A DNA stretch of 64,000 nt. Source: Bryobacterales bacterium. GTDB taxonomy: Bacteria; Acidobacteriota; Terriglobia; Bryobacterales; Bryobacteraceae. The notes beneath the pieces are model-generated. The model was not told the origin of the DNA, did no database searches, and saw only the letters and a list, made by a program, of their open reading frames with translations. Where the stretch lies: positions 62,001-126,000 of the forward strand of contig JADJOP010000002.1 in NCBI GenBank assembly GCA_016713735.1, written 5' to 3'. Positions 17,043 through 26,255 of the stretch are shown here, one piece after another; positions within the stretch are counted from its first letter, which is position 1, and the number at the start of each line of letters is the position of its first letter. A program made the translations under genes and the position numbers.

Positions 17043-18158
17043 ATGTTCACGCGCATTACCGTTGGCGACCGCGAGCGCGCCCTCGTCATCCGTTCGGGCC
17101 GCTTTCTGAAAATTCTCGAGCCGGGCACGCACATCCTGTTCGCGTTGCCGTTCACGGTGGATGTGGAGCGGCACACGCTGGCCGACCGCAAGCTGAAGAG
17201 CGCGTGGGCGGAGTTCCTCGTGAAGGAGCGGCGCGAGTTGGCCGAGCGCTACTTCGTAATTGTCGAAACGGGCGACCGCGAGGTGGCCGTGGTCTACGCC
17301 GACGGCAAGTTCCTGGAGATCCTCGGGCCGGGCTCGCGGGCGCTCTACTGGAAGTCGGCCGCCAGCATCGGTGTGCGCGTCATCGACGTGTTCACTGAGC
17401 CTGAGGTGCCGCGCGAGGTGCTGCGCGCGATCGCGCAGACAGGCGCATTTCCGCTCATCGTGGGGGCGCTGGTGGAGGAGGGCAAGATGGGCCTGCTGTT
17501 TCTGGAGAACCGCTTTGTGCGCCAGTTGCCGCCGGGCATGTATGCCTTCTGGAAGCCGGCCTCACCGCGTGTGGAGGGCTTTGACCTGCGCGCACAGACG
17601 CTCGATGTGACCGGGCAGGAGATCCTGACCCGCGACAAGGTCTCGCTGCGCGTGAACATCTCCGCCGAGTACCGCATCGCGGACCCGGTGGCGCTGCGCA
17701 TGACGGTGGCCTCTTCGCAGGAGCACCTGCACCGCGCGTTGCAGCTGGCGCTACGGCGCTCGCTGGGTGCGATGACGCTTGAGGAGTTGCTGGCTCGCAA
17801 GACCGAGGTGGAGCCCGAGGTGGCCTCGGAGCTGCGGGCCGGCTTCGCCGCCATCGGGGTTGAGCTGCGTTCGATCGCCCTCAAGGACATCGTCCTGCCG
17901 GGCGAGATGCGCGAGATGCTGAACCAGGTGGTGGCGGCCGAAAAGCAGGCGCAGGCGAACCTCATCCGCCGCCGCGAGGAGACGGCCGCGACGCGGTCGC
18001 TGCTCAACACGGCAAAGCTGATGGAGGGCAACCCCGTGCTGGTGCGGTTGAAGGAGTTGGAGGCGCTGGAGAAGCTGACCGCCAAGGTCGAGCGGATCCA
18101 CGTTTCCGGCGGCTTCGACGGCCTGCTCGATGAGCTCTTGCCGAAGGGGAAGAGCTAA
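17043..18158 (+). CDS. Slipin (SPFH/Band 7 family)
   Basis: 371 residues. The SPFH domain occupies about residues 165-330 (DVTGQEILTRDKVSLRVN, then the Ala/Glu-rich helix after VVAAEKQAQAN), as in stomatin-like slipins that form membrane scaffolds. The first 150 residues carry two related beta segments (VIRSGRFLKILEPGTH and VYADGKFLEILGPGSR), an internal duplication seen in some bacterial slipins. There is no N-terminal transmembrane helix, so membrane binding would be peripheral or by partner. AAGGAGG lies eight bases before the ATG at 17043, the best ribosome binding site in this part of the window. It converges with motB. Confidence 0.85.
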   Translation: MFTRITVGDRERALVIRSGRFLKILEPGTHILFALPFTVDVERHTLADRKLKSAWAEFLVKERRELAERYFVIVETGDREVAVVYADGKFLEILGPGSRALYWKSAASIGVRVIDVFTEPEVPREVLRAIAQTGAFPLIVGALVEEGKMGLLFLENRFVRQLPPGMYAFWKPASPRVEGFDLRAQTLDVTGQEILTRDKVSLRVNISAEYRIADPVALRMTVASSQEHLHRALQLALRRSLGAMTLEELLARKTEVEPEVASELRAGFAAIGVELRSIALKDIVLPGEMREMLNQVVAAEKQAQANLIRRREETAATRSLLNTAKLMEGNPVLVRLKELEALEKLTAKVERIHVSGGFDGLLDELLPKGKS

Positions 18159-18171
18159 CCCAACACGACCG

Positions 18172-18966
18172 CTAATGTCCGCCGCTGGCCTTCCCGCCGG
18201 CGGCGGGCTTAGGAGCTTCGGCGGGTTCGGCGGAGCCTGGCGGAGGGTCAAGGTACTTCACGATTACGGAGACGCGGCGATTGGAGGGGTGCAACGGATC
18301 TTCGGAGACGCGCAGCTTTCGATCCGCGAACCCGCGCACTTGCGCCACCTGACCCGCGCGCAGGCCGCTCGTCTCCATCAGGCGCCGCGCGCTATTGGCG
18401 CGATCCGAGGCGAGTTCCCAATTGGTGTAGGAGCCATCGCCGGAAAAGGGTTTAGAGTCCATATGGCCTTCCAGCAGGAGGCTGTTCGGCAGGTTGCCAA
18501 GCTGATTCGCCAGCAGCAGGATGAGTTCCTCGCCGTTGGCGCTTGGGCGTGAACTGCCGCTTTCAAAGAACATCCCCTTTTCTGTCTCCAGCAACTCAAT
18601 GCGAAGGCCCTCGCCGGTCACGGTCATGGAGACCTGGTCTTTGAGCTGTTGGAAGTCGGGCATCTTCTTCATGGCCTGCTCCAACTGCTCTTTCAAGTCG
18701 CCCATGTTGTCCTTGCTGATGTTGAGCGAGTCGCCCTGGCCTGCCGAGGCGCTGCCGCTCTGCTTGCCGGCGCCATCGGGATCCTTGAAGTAGCCGGCCA
18801 CGGACTCCTTGATTTTTTCGTTGGAGTTCATCAGCCACATGACCATGAAGAACGCCATCATGGCGGTGACAAAGTCGGCGTAGGCCACCTTCCAGGCGCC
18901 ACCGTGGTGGCCGCCGTGTCCGGCCTTCTTTTTGATGACGATTATGGGTTGTTTATCTTCGTCCAT
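18172..18966 (-). CDS. motB: Flagellar motor stator protein MotB
   Basis: 264 residues: a basic N-terminus, one transmembrane helix with the proton-binding Asp in VAYADFVTAMMAFFMVMW, a plug-like amphipathic segment, and a C-terminal OmpA/MotB peptidoglycan-binding domain. The domain shows the variant EGHMDSKPF where EGHTD is usual, followed by NWELASDRANSARRLM and NRRVSVIV. With MotA it forms the ion-driven stator that anchors to the wall. It follows motA by 27 bases in the same transcript. The C-terminal tail is Pro/Ala/Gly-rich. Confidence 0.92.
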   Translation of the reverse strand: MDEDKQPIIVIKKKAGHGGHHGGAWKVAYADFVTAMMAFFMVMWLMNSNEKIKESVAGYFKDPDGAGKQSGSASAGQGDSLNISKDNMGDLKEQLEQAMKKMPDFQQLKDQVSMTVTGEGLRIELLETEKGMFFESGSSRPSANGEELILLLANQLGNLPNSLLLEGHMDSKPFSGDGSYTNWELASDRANSARRLMETSGLRAGQVAQVRGFADRKLRVSEDPLHPSNRRVSVIVKYLDPPPGSAEPAEAPKPAAGGKASGGH

Positions 18967-18993
18967 GACGTCGATCCCTACAGCCCCGGCGGG

Positions 18994-19857
18994 CTAACCT
19001 GCGGCTGCCCCGCCCTTGCAGGCAGCTTCCATTTCCTTAAAGCTGGGGCGCACTTCGTGCGGGATGGCGCGGCGGGCGAACTCCACAGACAGGATGGGGG
19101 CGTTCCCCCGGATGTAGGCGATGGAGCCGACACGAAGCACGTTGTAATACTGGCCTTCGGCGTCGGAAAGCTTGGCCATGTTGGAAGCCAGGGGGCCGAG
19201 GAAACCGTAGCAGAGCAGGATGCCGAGGAAGGTTCCGACCAGGGCAGCGCCCACCTTGTGGCCGATCTCTTCGGGCGGCCCGCCGAGCGAGCCCATCGTG
19301 ATGACGACTCCGAGTACGGCGGCCACGATGCCGAGCCCAGGAAGACTGTCGGCAACGGCGTTCAGCGCGCCGATGGGTTGTTGCGCGCCGTGATGGTGGA
19401 CATCCATGTCGAGCTCCATCATCTGGTCGAGCGAAAAGGCGTCCACGCCGCCTGACACCGACATGCGCATCGTGTCGCAGAGGAAGTCAACGGCATGGTG
19501 GTTGGCGAGAAACTTGGGAAACTTGGTGAACACATCGCTTTTGTGAGGCTCTTCGATGTCGGCCTCCAACTTCGTGGCCCCGTGCTTGCGGGCCGACAAG
19601 AAGAGCGTGTTCATCATCTTGAGGGTTTCCAGGTAGGTGTCCTTGGTATACGGGCTCCCCTTTAGGATTCCCAGCATGCCCGCGATGAGCTTCTTGATGA
19701 TGGTCATCGGGTTGGCAATGAACAGCGTGCCGAACGCGGCTCCGCCGATGATCACCAACTCGGCCGGTTGGACGAGAACGGCAAGCACGCCGTGCTCCAT
19801 GAGGTAGCCGCCAATGACGGCGGCGATGACGATGACGATTCCGATAATCGCAAACAT
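18994..19857 (-). CDS. motA: Flagellar motor stator protein MotA
   Basis: 287-residue inner-membrane protein with four hydrophobic segments (residues about 3-20, 30-50, 170-190, 205-225). The cytoplasmic loop has the rotor-contact charges in SARKHGATKLEADIEEP, and the proline-rich pore segment is SLPGLGIVAAVLGVVITMG. It partners MotB downstream. No other flagellar genes are in the window. The start has no Shine-Dalgarno sequence; a perfect palindrome ACACCGGTGT lies nine bases before the ATG, and a sigma28-like promoter about 100 bases upstream. Confidence 0.92.
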   Translation of the reverse strand: MFAIIGIVIVIAAVIGGYLMEHGVLAVLVQPAELVIIGGAAFGTLFIANPMTIIKKLIAGMLGILKGSPYTKDTYLETLKMMNTLFLSARKHGATKLEADIEEPHKSDVFTKFPKFLANHHAVDFLCDTMRMSVSGGVDAFSLDQMMELDMDVHHHGAQQPIGALNAVADSLPGLGIVAAVLGVVITMGSLGGPPEEIGHKVGAALVGTFLGILLCYGFLGPLASNMAKLSDAEGQYYNVLRVGSIAYIRGNAPILSVEFARRAIPHEVRPSFKEMEAACKGGAAAG

Positions 19858-19956
19858 GAGATGTACACACCGGTGTCGCCACCGGCCCTATTCCGGCGGG
19901 GGTAGGCTGAGGTTCCCAATCCCTGCGGGTGGCTTCTCCGTGCCACCTAGGTGTTC

Positions 19957-19983
19957 ATATCGGAATCGAGTGCGGTTCCTTGA
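19957..19983 (-). promoter_or_regulatory. Possible sigma28 (FliA) promoter for motAB
   Basis: On the minus strand TCAAGGAA, 11 bases, TCCGATAT, compared with the flagellar consensus TAAAGTTT-N11-GCCGATAA: four of eight and six of eight matches with exact spacing. Located about 100 bases upstream of motA. Confidence 0.3.
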
Positions 19984-20066
19984 CCAAGATTGGAGGAGAG
20001 GGGGCAGCGAGAGGGGCGGTGCGCTGGACGGAAGCCGGGCGGTGTGTTCGCTGGAAGCAGGAAGAA

Positions 20067-21400
20067 CTACTGCCGGCCGAGCCGGTTTTCGAGGATGCGG
20101 ACAGCCTCCTCCAAACGCTGCTTGCGGATCGCCTCCTGGCGGAGGGCTTCGTCGGCGCGGCCCTCTTCGGAGGCCAGCTGGGAGCTGATTTCGGTGGAGG
20201 GGGGCGCGCTTTGCTGGCGCGCCGGCGCTGAGGGGCCGAGGTAGCGGGCAACCTCTTCGAGAGTCGTTTTGCCGCCGCCGCGCACGCGCAGTCCGACGGT
20301 GACGTCGCCGCTGCGCCGGACGTAGGTCAGCATGCCGGCGGCAAGCTCTTCGCGGTCGAGCCGGATCATCTGCGCCGTGCCGCCGTCGTTAATCTCGACG
20401 ATGCCCTCATCGGCGAAGCGCAGGCGGGGAATCGTCTGATCCCAGCGGACCAGCAGCAGGCTGCCGCTTTCCTCCACCCGCAACCCGGCGGTGTCGGGCT
20501 GATTGCTCATGAGGCGCGGAATCAGGAGGGCCGCGGCGCAGATGAGCGCGGCCACCAGGAGCAGGGACACGAGCAGGCCCCAGCGGAAGCCGCGTTTGGG
20601 CTCACCGTAGGCGGCAAAGAGAGGGGACTCGGCAACGCCATCAACGGCCGCATGGGTGTCCACCACCGTTGTTTGGGGGGCGCCTGCCGGACGCTCGTTG
20701 CGCGGCGGGTGGCCTGGGCGCTCTGTTCCTCGCGCTGGTGCCGGCGCGGACCGATGGGCCTGGGCGGCGCGAGCGGCGTGGGGCCGGTGACGCGTTGCTG
20801 CGCGTCCTGAACGCGCGGAGCGGCGCTTTCGCGCGGGGCCCGCATCAGTGCGCTGACGTTGGCGCGGATTTCGAACTCCGTGGTCGAGGCGGCTTCGAGC
20901 GTGCCTTCGGCGGTGCGGCCAAAAAAACCGGCCGAGGACGCACCCTGACGGACCGGCTTGATGATGAGGGCCACCTGTTGCGGTCCGGGAAAGTGTTTCT
21001 CGTGCAGTTCGACGTCGTGGGGTTTCAGGCTGACCGCACTACGGCCGTGCGAAGCCCACCAGCCGACGGTTTCCATGCCCCGCAACTGGTGCTCCCGCGC
21101 CGGCAAGGTGACCAGGGATTCCAGCGTGGCGCGGTCCGCCGCACTGAGGACGAAACTGGGACCCATCGAATGGTCGCATTCCAGTTCCCGCCATTCGAGA
21201 ATCCGAACCACGCCTCCCTCGATCCGGCCGTAGAGGACGCCGCCGAACTCGATTCCTCCGTGCCCGATCCGCTGGTAGCCCTCGTCGGCGCGATGGCGGA
21301 TCTCCTCGAGCACATCGAGCTCGACCTCGATTTCATAGGGAAGATGGGGGGCAGCCCACCTGCCCACTTCGTTCCCATTTCGTGTCACGGTTCCCAACAT
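20067..21400 (-). CDS. JAMM-like domain membrane protein of unknown function, frameshifted
   Basis: Two overlapping frames (21400 to 20522, and 20666 to 20067) appear to be one gene of about 444 residues split by one missing base in a run of six C (minus strand; 20675-20680). The N-terminal 150 residues follow the JAB/MPN pattern: Glu in GGIEFGGVLYG, then VGWWASHGRS, then SLKPHD. The first His of the JAMM HxH is Ala (ASH), so metal-dependent peptidase activity is doubtful. A Gln/Arg/Pro-rich linker leads to a transmembrane helix (GLLVSLLLVAALICAAALLI), a beta-rich extracytoplasmic domain (LLLVRWDQTIPRLRFADEG) and a C-terminal coiled coil rich in Glu/Arg. I do not know its role. It lies downstream of nothing in its direction and 209 bases from motA. 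Confidence 0.6.
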
Positions 21401-21525
21401 ATTTCTCGAAAATCAACCCGGCCGGACTTTCGCACTTCGCCGTGCAGCCCGTATCCTGGTGAAGTCCAGTTTGCTACACCCTTTTGGATGCGGCAACATC
21501 TAATAGTCTAGGCCAAAAATACCTC

Positions 21526-22800
21526 ATGCCCAGTACCTCACGCCCATCGCGGTCACCATTTTTCACGATCGCCGCGACCGCTATTGGGCTCGCCATCGAT
21601 TCCATCCGCGCCCATAAGTTGCGCAGCGCGTTGACTTTACTCGGAATGATCATTGGCGTGGCCAGCGTGGTGATGGTCGGCGCGGCCATTGACGGCTTAG
21701 GGGTCTACGCTGAGTCCAGTACGGCTAAGGCATTCGGGACTGACTCCTACCTAATTGCGCAAGTGGCCAACGTCGGCCGAATGACGCGTTCCGAGCGGGC
21801 CGCAAAGCTGAGAAAGAACAAGCCGATCCGCGAAGAAGACATCGAATATCTCCGGATGACGACTGGTGAGGACATCCTCTACTCTCCCTATCGGAACCGC
21901 ATCGAGGACGTGAAGACCGATACGGCTTCCTATGAGTCCGCCATCATACTCGGCGTTTCGGCGGAACTGGCGCAGATCCGCGATGTAGCCATCGAGGAGG
22001 GGCGGTTTTTCTCGCAACAGGAGGAAGACACACGCCAGTACGTGGCCACCATCGGGCAGGATATTCGCGAGAAGTTATTCCTGGGAGCCTCGCCCATCGG
22101 CAAGAAGATTCGCATTCGCGGTTTTGATTTCCTCATCATCGGTATGCAGGAAAAGCTCGGCTCCACGGGCGGACAGTCGCAGGACAACCAGGTCTATATC
22201 CCGGCGCCGGTGTTCAAACGCCTTTACGGAAATGACCGGTCGATGGCGGTGTTTGCCAAGCCCCGGCCGGAATCAGGGTTGGACTTCGATGCGGCGCTGG
22301 ATGTGTCGCGTGTGGCGTTGCGCACCAGGTTCAAGGCAAAGCCGGGAGCGGAGGACAACTTCGACACGCTGACCCCGGACGCCATCCGTGGGTTCATTGA
22401 TCAGATTCTCGGCGTGATTGCCGCCGTGGTGGTGCCGGTTACGGCCATTTCGCTCGTCGTCGGCGGCATTGTCATCATGAACATCATGTTGGTCAGCGTG
22501 ACCGAGCGGACGAGGGAGATCGGAGTAAGGAAGTCGCTCGGCGCGCGATCGAGCGACATCATGCTGCAGTTTCTCACCGAGGCGACCATTCTTGCCTCGG
22601 TGGGGGGCGTGCTGGGGTTGGCGCTGGGCGCGCTGGCGTCGTTCATCCTGGGCATGGTGATGGAGGTGGCGCTTCCGATTACGCTGCCCTACGTGGTGAT
22701 TTCGATCCTTGTTTCGAGCCTGGCGGGGATCCTGTCGGGTTGGTACCCGGCGCGGCGGGCGGCTCGGATGGACCCGGTGGCGGCGTTGCGGGCCGAGTAG
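21526..22800 (+). CDS. MacB-type ABC transporter permease (first of two)
   Basis: 424 residues in the MacB/FtsX layout: one N-terminal transmembrane helix (LRSALTLLGMIIGVASVVMV), a large extracytoplasmic domain (about residues 60-290), and three C-terminal helices, with the characteristic IMNIMLVSVTERTREIGVRK at the third. Such permeases act as mechanotransmitters in lipoprotein, antibiotic or peptide export. An ATPase subunit is not encoded in the window. A second, related permease follows after 15 bases. The start at ATG 21526 lacks a Shine-Dalgarno sequence; an in-frame TTG at 21484 is possible but less likely. Confidence 0.86.
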   Translation: MPSTSRPSRSPFFTIAATAIGLAIDSIRAHKLRSALTLLGMIIGVASVVMVGAAIDGLGVYAESSTAKAFGTDSYLIAQVANVGRMTRSERAAKLRKNKPIREEDIEYLRMTTGEDILYSPYRNRIEDVKTDTASYESAIILGVSAELAQIRDVAIEEGRFFSQQEEDTRQYVATIGQDIREKLFLGASPIGKKIRIRGFDFLIIGMQEKLGSTGGQSQDNQVYIPAPVFKRLYGNDRSMAVFAKPRPESGLDFDAALDVSRVALRTRFKAKPGAEDNFDTLTPDAIRGFIDQILGVIAAVVVPVTAISLVVGGIVIMNIMLVSVTERTREIGVRKSLGARSSDIMLQFLTEATILASVGGVLGLALGALASFILGMVMEVALPITLPYVVISILVSSLAGILSGWYPARRAARMDPVAALRAE

Positions 22801-22815
22801 GAGGGAGAAGCGCGG

Positions 22816-24066
22816 ATGCAGCTATCGACGCGGGAAAACTTCAATATGGCTCTGGACTCGGTGTGGACCCACCGCTTCCGCTCTGGGCTAACCATTCTCG
22901 GAATCGTCATTGGCATCACCACGGTGATCACCGTGTCGAGCCTGCTGACGGGGTTGCGCAAGGGCATCGTGGTGTTCTTCGAGGAGTTCGGGCCGAACAA
23001 CATCTTCGTGTCCAAGGTGAGCGGTGAGCCACGGGGCGAAGGCAAGTTGAATGAACGGCGGCGAAAGCCGATCAAGCCCGAATATGCCGAGATGGTGACG
23101 CGCCTGTCGCCCTCCATCCTGCGCGCCGCGGTGGCGGTGTTCCCACCCATGATTGTCAACGGGCGTCCCTTGGCGGCAAAGGTGCCGGGCTTTGAGAGCG
23201 ACAATCTTTCCCTGGTTGGCGACGATTATGAGGCCTTCCTAGTCGTGCCGCGCGAGCTGAAAGAGGGCCGTGTTTTCACGCCGTCGGAGGCGGCGCGTGG
23301 CGACAAGGTGGCCGTGCTGGGCGCCAACATCGCCGACGCTCTGTTTCCCACCGGCGGCGCGGCGGGCAAGACCTTTATGCTCGATGGCGCGGAGTTCCGG
23401 TGCGTGGGCGTGATGGCGCTGGCCAAGGGAGGCTTCTTTGGCGAGAACGGGCTCGATACGCAGATCACCGTCCCCAGGCGCACCGTGGAGATGCGCTATC
23501 CGGGTGTGGATCGCTATCTGATCACGTTTCAGGCGCGCGAGGGGCAAAGAGAATCCGCGATGGAGGAGATCAAAGCCGCACTTCGCCGGATGCGCCGCGT
23601 GCCGACGGGGCAGCCGGACGATTTCAGTATTTCCACGGCCGACCAGATCATTGCCCAATTCGATTCGCTGACCGGCGTGATCCTGATCGTCTCGATTGCC
23701 ATTTCCGGCCTGGGGCTGCTGGTGGGGGGAATCGGCGTGATGAACATCATGCTGGTGAGCGTGACCGAGCGCACGCGCGAGATCGGGATTCGCAAGGCGA
23801 TTGGCGCGCGAAAGTTCGACATCATCGTGCAGTTCCTCATGGAAGCGATTACGTTGACCGGGTTGGGCGGTGTCGTCGGCCTTGTGTTCGCCTTTTTCGT
23901 CACCATGCTGGTGGGCGTGCTGGTGCCGTCGTTGCCGAGCGAAGTGCCCATGGCGGCGGTGGTGGCCGGACTTGGAGTCAGCGTGTTTGTGGGCGTCTTC
24001 TTCGGTGTCTGGCCGGCGGTGAAAGCGGCGCAATTAGACCCCGTCGAGGCCCTGCGGTACGAATAG
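22816..24066 (+). CDS. MacB-type ABC transporter permease (second of two)
   Basis: 416 residues with the same architecture as the upstream permease: N-terminal helix FRSGLTILGIVIGITTVITV, periplasmic domain, and C-terminal helices with VMNIMLVSVTERTREIGIRK. GGAGGGAG (22800-22807) lies eight bases before the ATG. The two paralogues probably pair as a heterodimer with a separately encoded ATPase. The 3' end is convergent with the ydcF-like gene, four bases away. Confidence 0.88.
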   Translation: MQLSTRENFNMALDSVWTHRFRSGLTILGIVIGITTVITVSSLLTGLRKGIVVFFEEFGPNNIFVSKVSGEPRGEGKLNERRRKPIKPEYAEMVTRLSPSILRAAVAVFPPMIVNGRPLAAKVPGFESDNLSLVGDDYEAFLVVPRELKEGRVFTPSEAARGDKVAVLGANIADALFPTGGAAGKTFMLDGAEFRCVGVMALAKGGFFGENGLDTQITVPRRTVEMRYPGVDRYLITFQAREGQRESAMEEIKAALRRMRRVPTGQPDDFSISTADQIIAQFDSLTGVILIVSIAISGLGLLVGGIGVMNIMLVSVTERTREIGIRKAIGARKFDIIVQFLMEAITLTGLGGVVGLVFAFFVTMLVGVLVPSLPSEVPMAAVVAGLGVSVFVGVFFGVWPAVKAAQLDPVEALRYE

Positions 24067-24070
24067 CGGG

Positions 24071-25263
24071 TTAGGGATCGAGAAGGTCCACGTCGTCGGT
24101 CTGCAAGGAAGCAGTGCTGGGGGTCCACTCGATGTCGGAGGGCGTGATGCGCTTCCCCAGAGTGCCGGGCTGGTACCCGAGTTCCTTGGTGCACCGCGCG
24201 GCAAAGCCCTGGGCGGAGATATAGCCGCTCTGATAGAGGTCGGTCGTGATCAAGGCCGGTTTATCAAAGGCGAAACCATAGCGATAGAGCAGCCGGGCGG
24301 CATTGCGGAGATTGGTGGTCGTGTGGCGGGCGTGCGGATCAATGAGGATGGCGGCAGCGGGAACGCCGTGCTCGGCCATGAGCACGCGCTTCATTTCGAT
24401 GGCCTCGCAGTGCGGCGTCTGGTTGGGGTGGACGAAGCCGCCGGAAACGATCAGAAAGGGAGCCTTGCCTTCCTGATAGCGGCGGGCGGCAAGGGCGGCG
24501 CGGGCGCGTCCCCAGGGCGAGATGGCAAGCCGACCCGATCGGTGCCTGAGCCCGGAACGATGATGGCCGAGTAGGGGTAGCGCTTCCAGTCGATGGACGC
24601 GATACGGGAATAGGCGGCGGCGTTTTCGCCTTTTTCCATGGGCTCGAAGCGGCCCGCCTCATCGCGCTGGTTGGCCCGCATGAGGGCCAGGGCGTAGTGA
24701 AGCGTGGGAGTGAAGAACGCGCGGTCGAGATCCTCGCGTTCGCTTTCGACGGTGGCGAGAATGTGGAGCAGGCGCCGGTAGGATTCCGAATTCGCATCAA
24801 AGGACACCGAGTCGATGGCCGGGTAGCGCGGCGGCTTGCCAAGGCCGTAGACCTCGATGGCGAGGTTGAGCCGGCCCGCGGCCTCTATCCAGGCTTTGGC
24901 CAGAAGCGCCCCGTCGGCGAGCGACTCGTTGCGGATGGAATGGCCCGAGGCGCGCAGGGCCGTGGCGACGCGCGACAAGGTGGCCGCCGGGAGTTGGGTA
25001 AGCGCGGAGGAGACCATGTCGATCTCGGCCGGCGTGAACAGCAGCGGGCGGGGATCGCGCTCGAGCGCCCGCAAGGCCTGCACTTTCGACTGCGTGAGCG
25101 TGGTCAGTGAGGCGGACCGCAGCGCCGCCGGCTCGCGGTTGAGGAGCATGAGCACGTAGAAGTTTTTCTCGAGAACCGGGTCGCGAAGATCGAGAGGCCT
25201 GCGCGCGGGCTCCGCGGCAAGCAGCGCGGCGCAGGCGGCGAGAATGACGAATCGGCGGGTCAC
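24071..25263 (-). CDS. YdcF-like (DUF218) protein, frameshifted
   Basis: Read across one missing base at about 24527-24532 the frame gives 397 residues. The N-terminal half (signal sequence VILAACAALLAAEPA, then a helical domain of about 200 residues) precedes a DUF218 domain: SAIIVPGSGT, then after the shift LAISPWGRARAALAARRY, FLIVSGGF, and IDPHARHTTTNLRNAARLL. DUF218 proteins such as YdcF and SanA are membrane or secreted proteins of uncertain function, linked to envelope integrity; YdcF binds S-adenosylmethionine in vitro as I recall. The GTG start at 25263 overlaps the stop of the nuclease gene (GTGA), so it is the third gene of the TonB operon. Uncorrected, the frame splits into pieces ending at 24451 and beginning near 24394. 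Confidence 0.75.
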
Positions 25264-26255
25264 TGTTTGACGGGCTCTCCGGGCGGGGCCGTGCCTGTTG
25301 CCGGATTGTATCGTGAATGCTTCGGGTCGATGGGGTTGTTGGCCCGGTTGAAGTTGACCGGTTCCCCGCTTTCCACCCACGCCGTGTAGGTGAGATCGCG
25401 CAGCAGCTCCGCGCCCGAGGCGAGCCGCTCATACACCAGCTCACGGGCCGCCTTGTGTTCCTTGTCGGCCAGCGCGCCGGACTTATCCAACTCGTACACC
25501 TCCTCCACGCGCGAGAAGGCCTTGTCCAGGTGCGCGAGAATCGACACGAAGGGATCGGCGAGCCGCTTGGGAGCGGCAACGCGGCCGATCACATCCTCTG
25601 CCGTGACCTCAATGAGGTCGACAAACTGCGATTCAAAACGGCCATGGATGCGCGGCTCGCGCGTGTAGCCCTTGGGGTTATCCCCGGCCCAGCCATCGTG
25701 GTGGACGGAGTCGTGCAGGGGCTGAGCGCCGTCGCCGGTGTAGTGGCCGAGGCGGCCCATGTAGGAGGCGATCTCCCATTCCACGAGCTTCGTCTCTTCG
25801 CCGCGCTGTTTCATCATGCGGTAGCGGCGCATCGAAGTGCGCAACTGCTCGAAAGTCTCCTGTGCGGCGTAGGGAAGCGTGCCGGTCCAACGCACGTTCG
25901 TCAGCTTCGCCGCTTCGGGATTGGTGGCGGCGAGTTTACGGCGCTCGGCGTCGAGAGCGAAGACGAACTCGTAGCGCGAGCGGGGGATCTCCTTGAGCAT
26001 CGAAAACTGCTCTTTGAACCAGCCATGGTTGGGGTCCTCGATGATCTTGAGAGTGGGCTCCATGGGATAACGCCAGGTGTCGGGGATCGTCGAGAGATAG
26101 ACGATCCAGTCCTCGTGCGCCTTCAGAAATGCCGGTCCGTCGGCGGGCAGGGTGCGCACGGCGGCGCGGTTCACGGTGTGGTGGCCGCGCACCCCCCAGC
26201 CGGCGGCGATTTGCGCGGCCACGAGCAGGGCGGCCACGAGCAGTTGGGGACGCAT
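25260..26255 (-). CDS. Secreted S1/P1-type zinc nuclease
   Basis: 331 residues. After the signal peptide the mature protein would begin WGVRGHHTVN; in S1/P1 nucleases the N-terminal Trp and the His of WGxxGH are zinc ligands, which fixes the cleavage site. The central metal motif GHYTGDGAQPLHDSVHHDGW is present, followed by a further His in RIHGRFESQFVD. The family cleaves single-stranded DNA and RNA and some are phospholipase C-like. The gene begins inside the stop of the TonB receptor (TAATG, one-base overlap) and ends in a GTGA overlap with the YdcF-like gene. Role in scavenging nucleic acid or phosphate outside the cell is inferred from the partner genes. Confidence 0.85.
   Translation of the reverse strand: MRPQLLVAALLVAAQIAAGWGVRGHHTVNRAAVRTLPADGPAFLKAHEDWIVYLSTIPDTWRYPMEPTLKIIEDPNHGWFKEQFSMLKEIPRSRYEFVFALDAERRKLAATNPEAAKLTNVRWTGTLPYAAQETFEQLRTSMRRYRMMKQRGEETKLVEWEIASYMGRLGHYTGDGAQPLHDSVHHDGWAGDNPKGYTREPRIHGRFESQFVDLIEVTAEDVIGRVAAPKRLADPFVSILAHLDKAFSRVEEVYELDKSGALADKEHKAARELVYERLASGAELLRDLTYTAWVESGEPVNFNRANNPIDPKHSRYNPATGTAPPGEPVKQ

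Noticed and set aside
10846..20690. Programmed ribosomal frameshifting in clpP and the JAMM-like gene
   Set aside because: No slippery heptamer with a downstream structure fits clpP, where the lost base is in a non-repetitive context. For the C6 run slippage remains possible, but error is simpler given the other indels.
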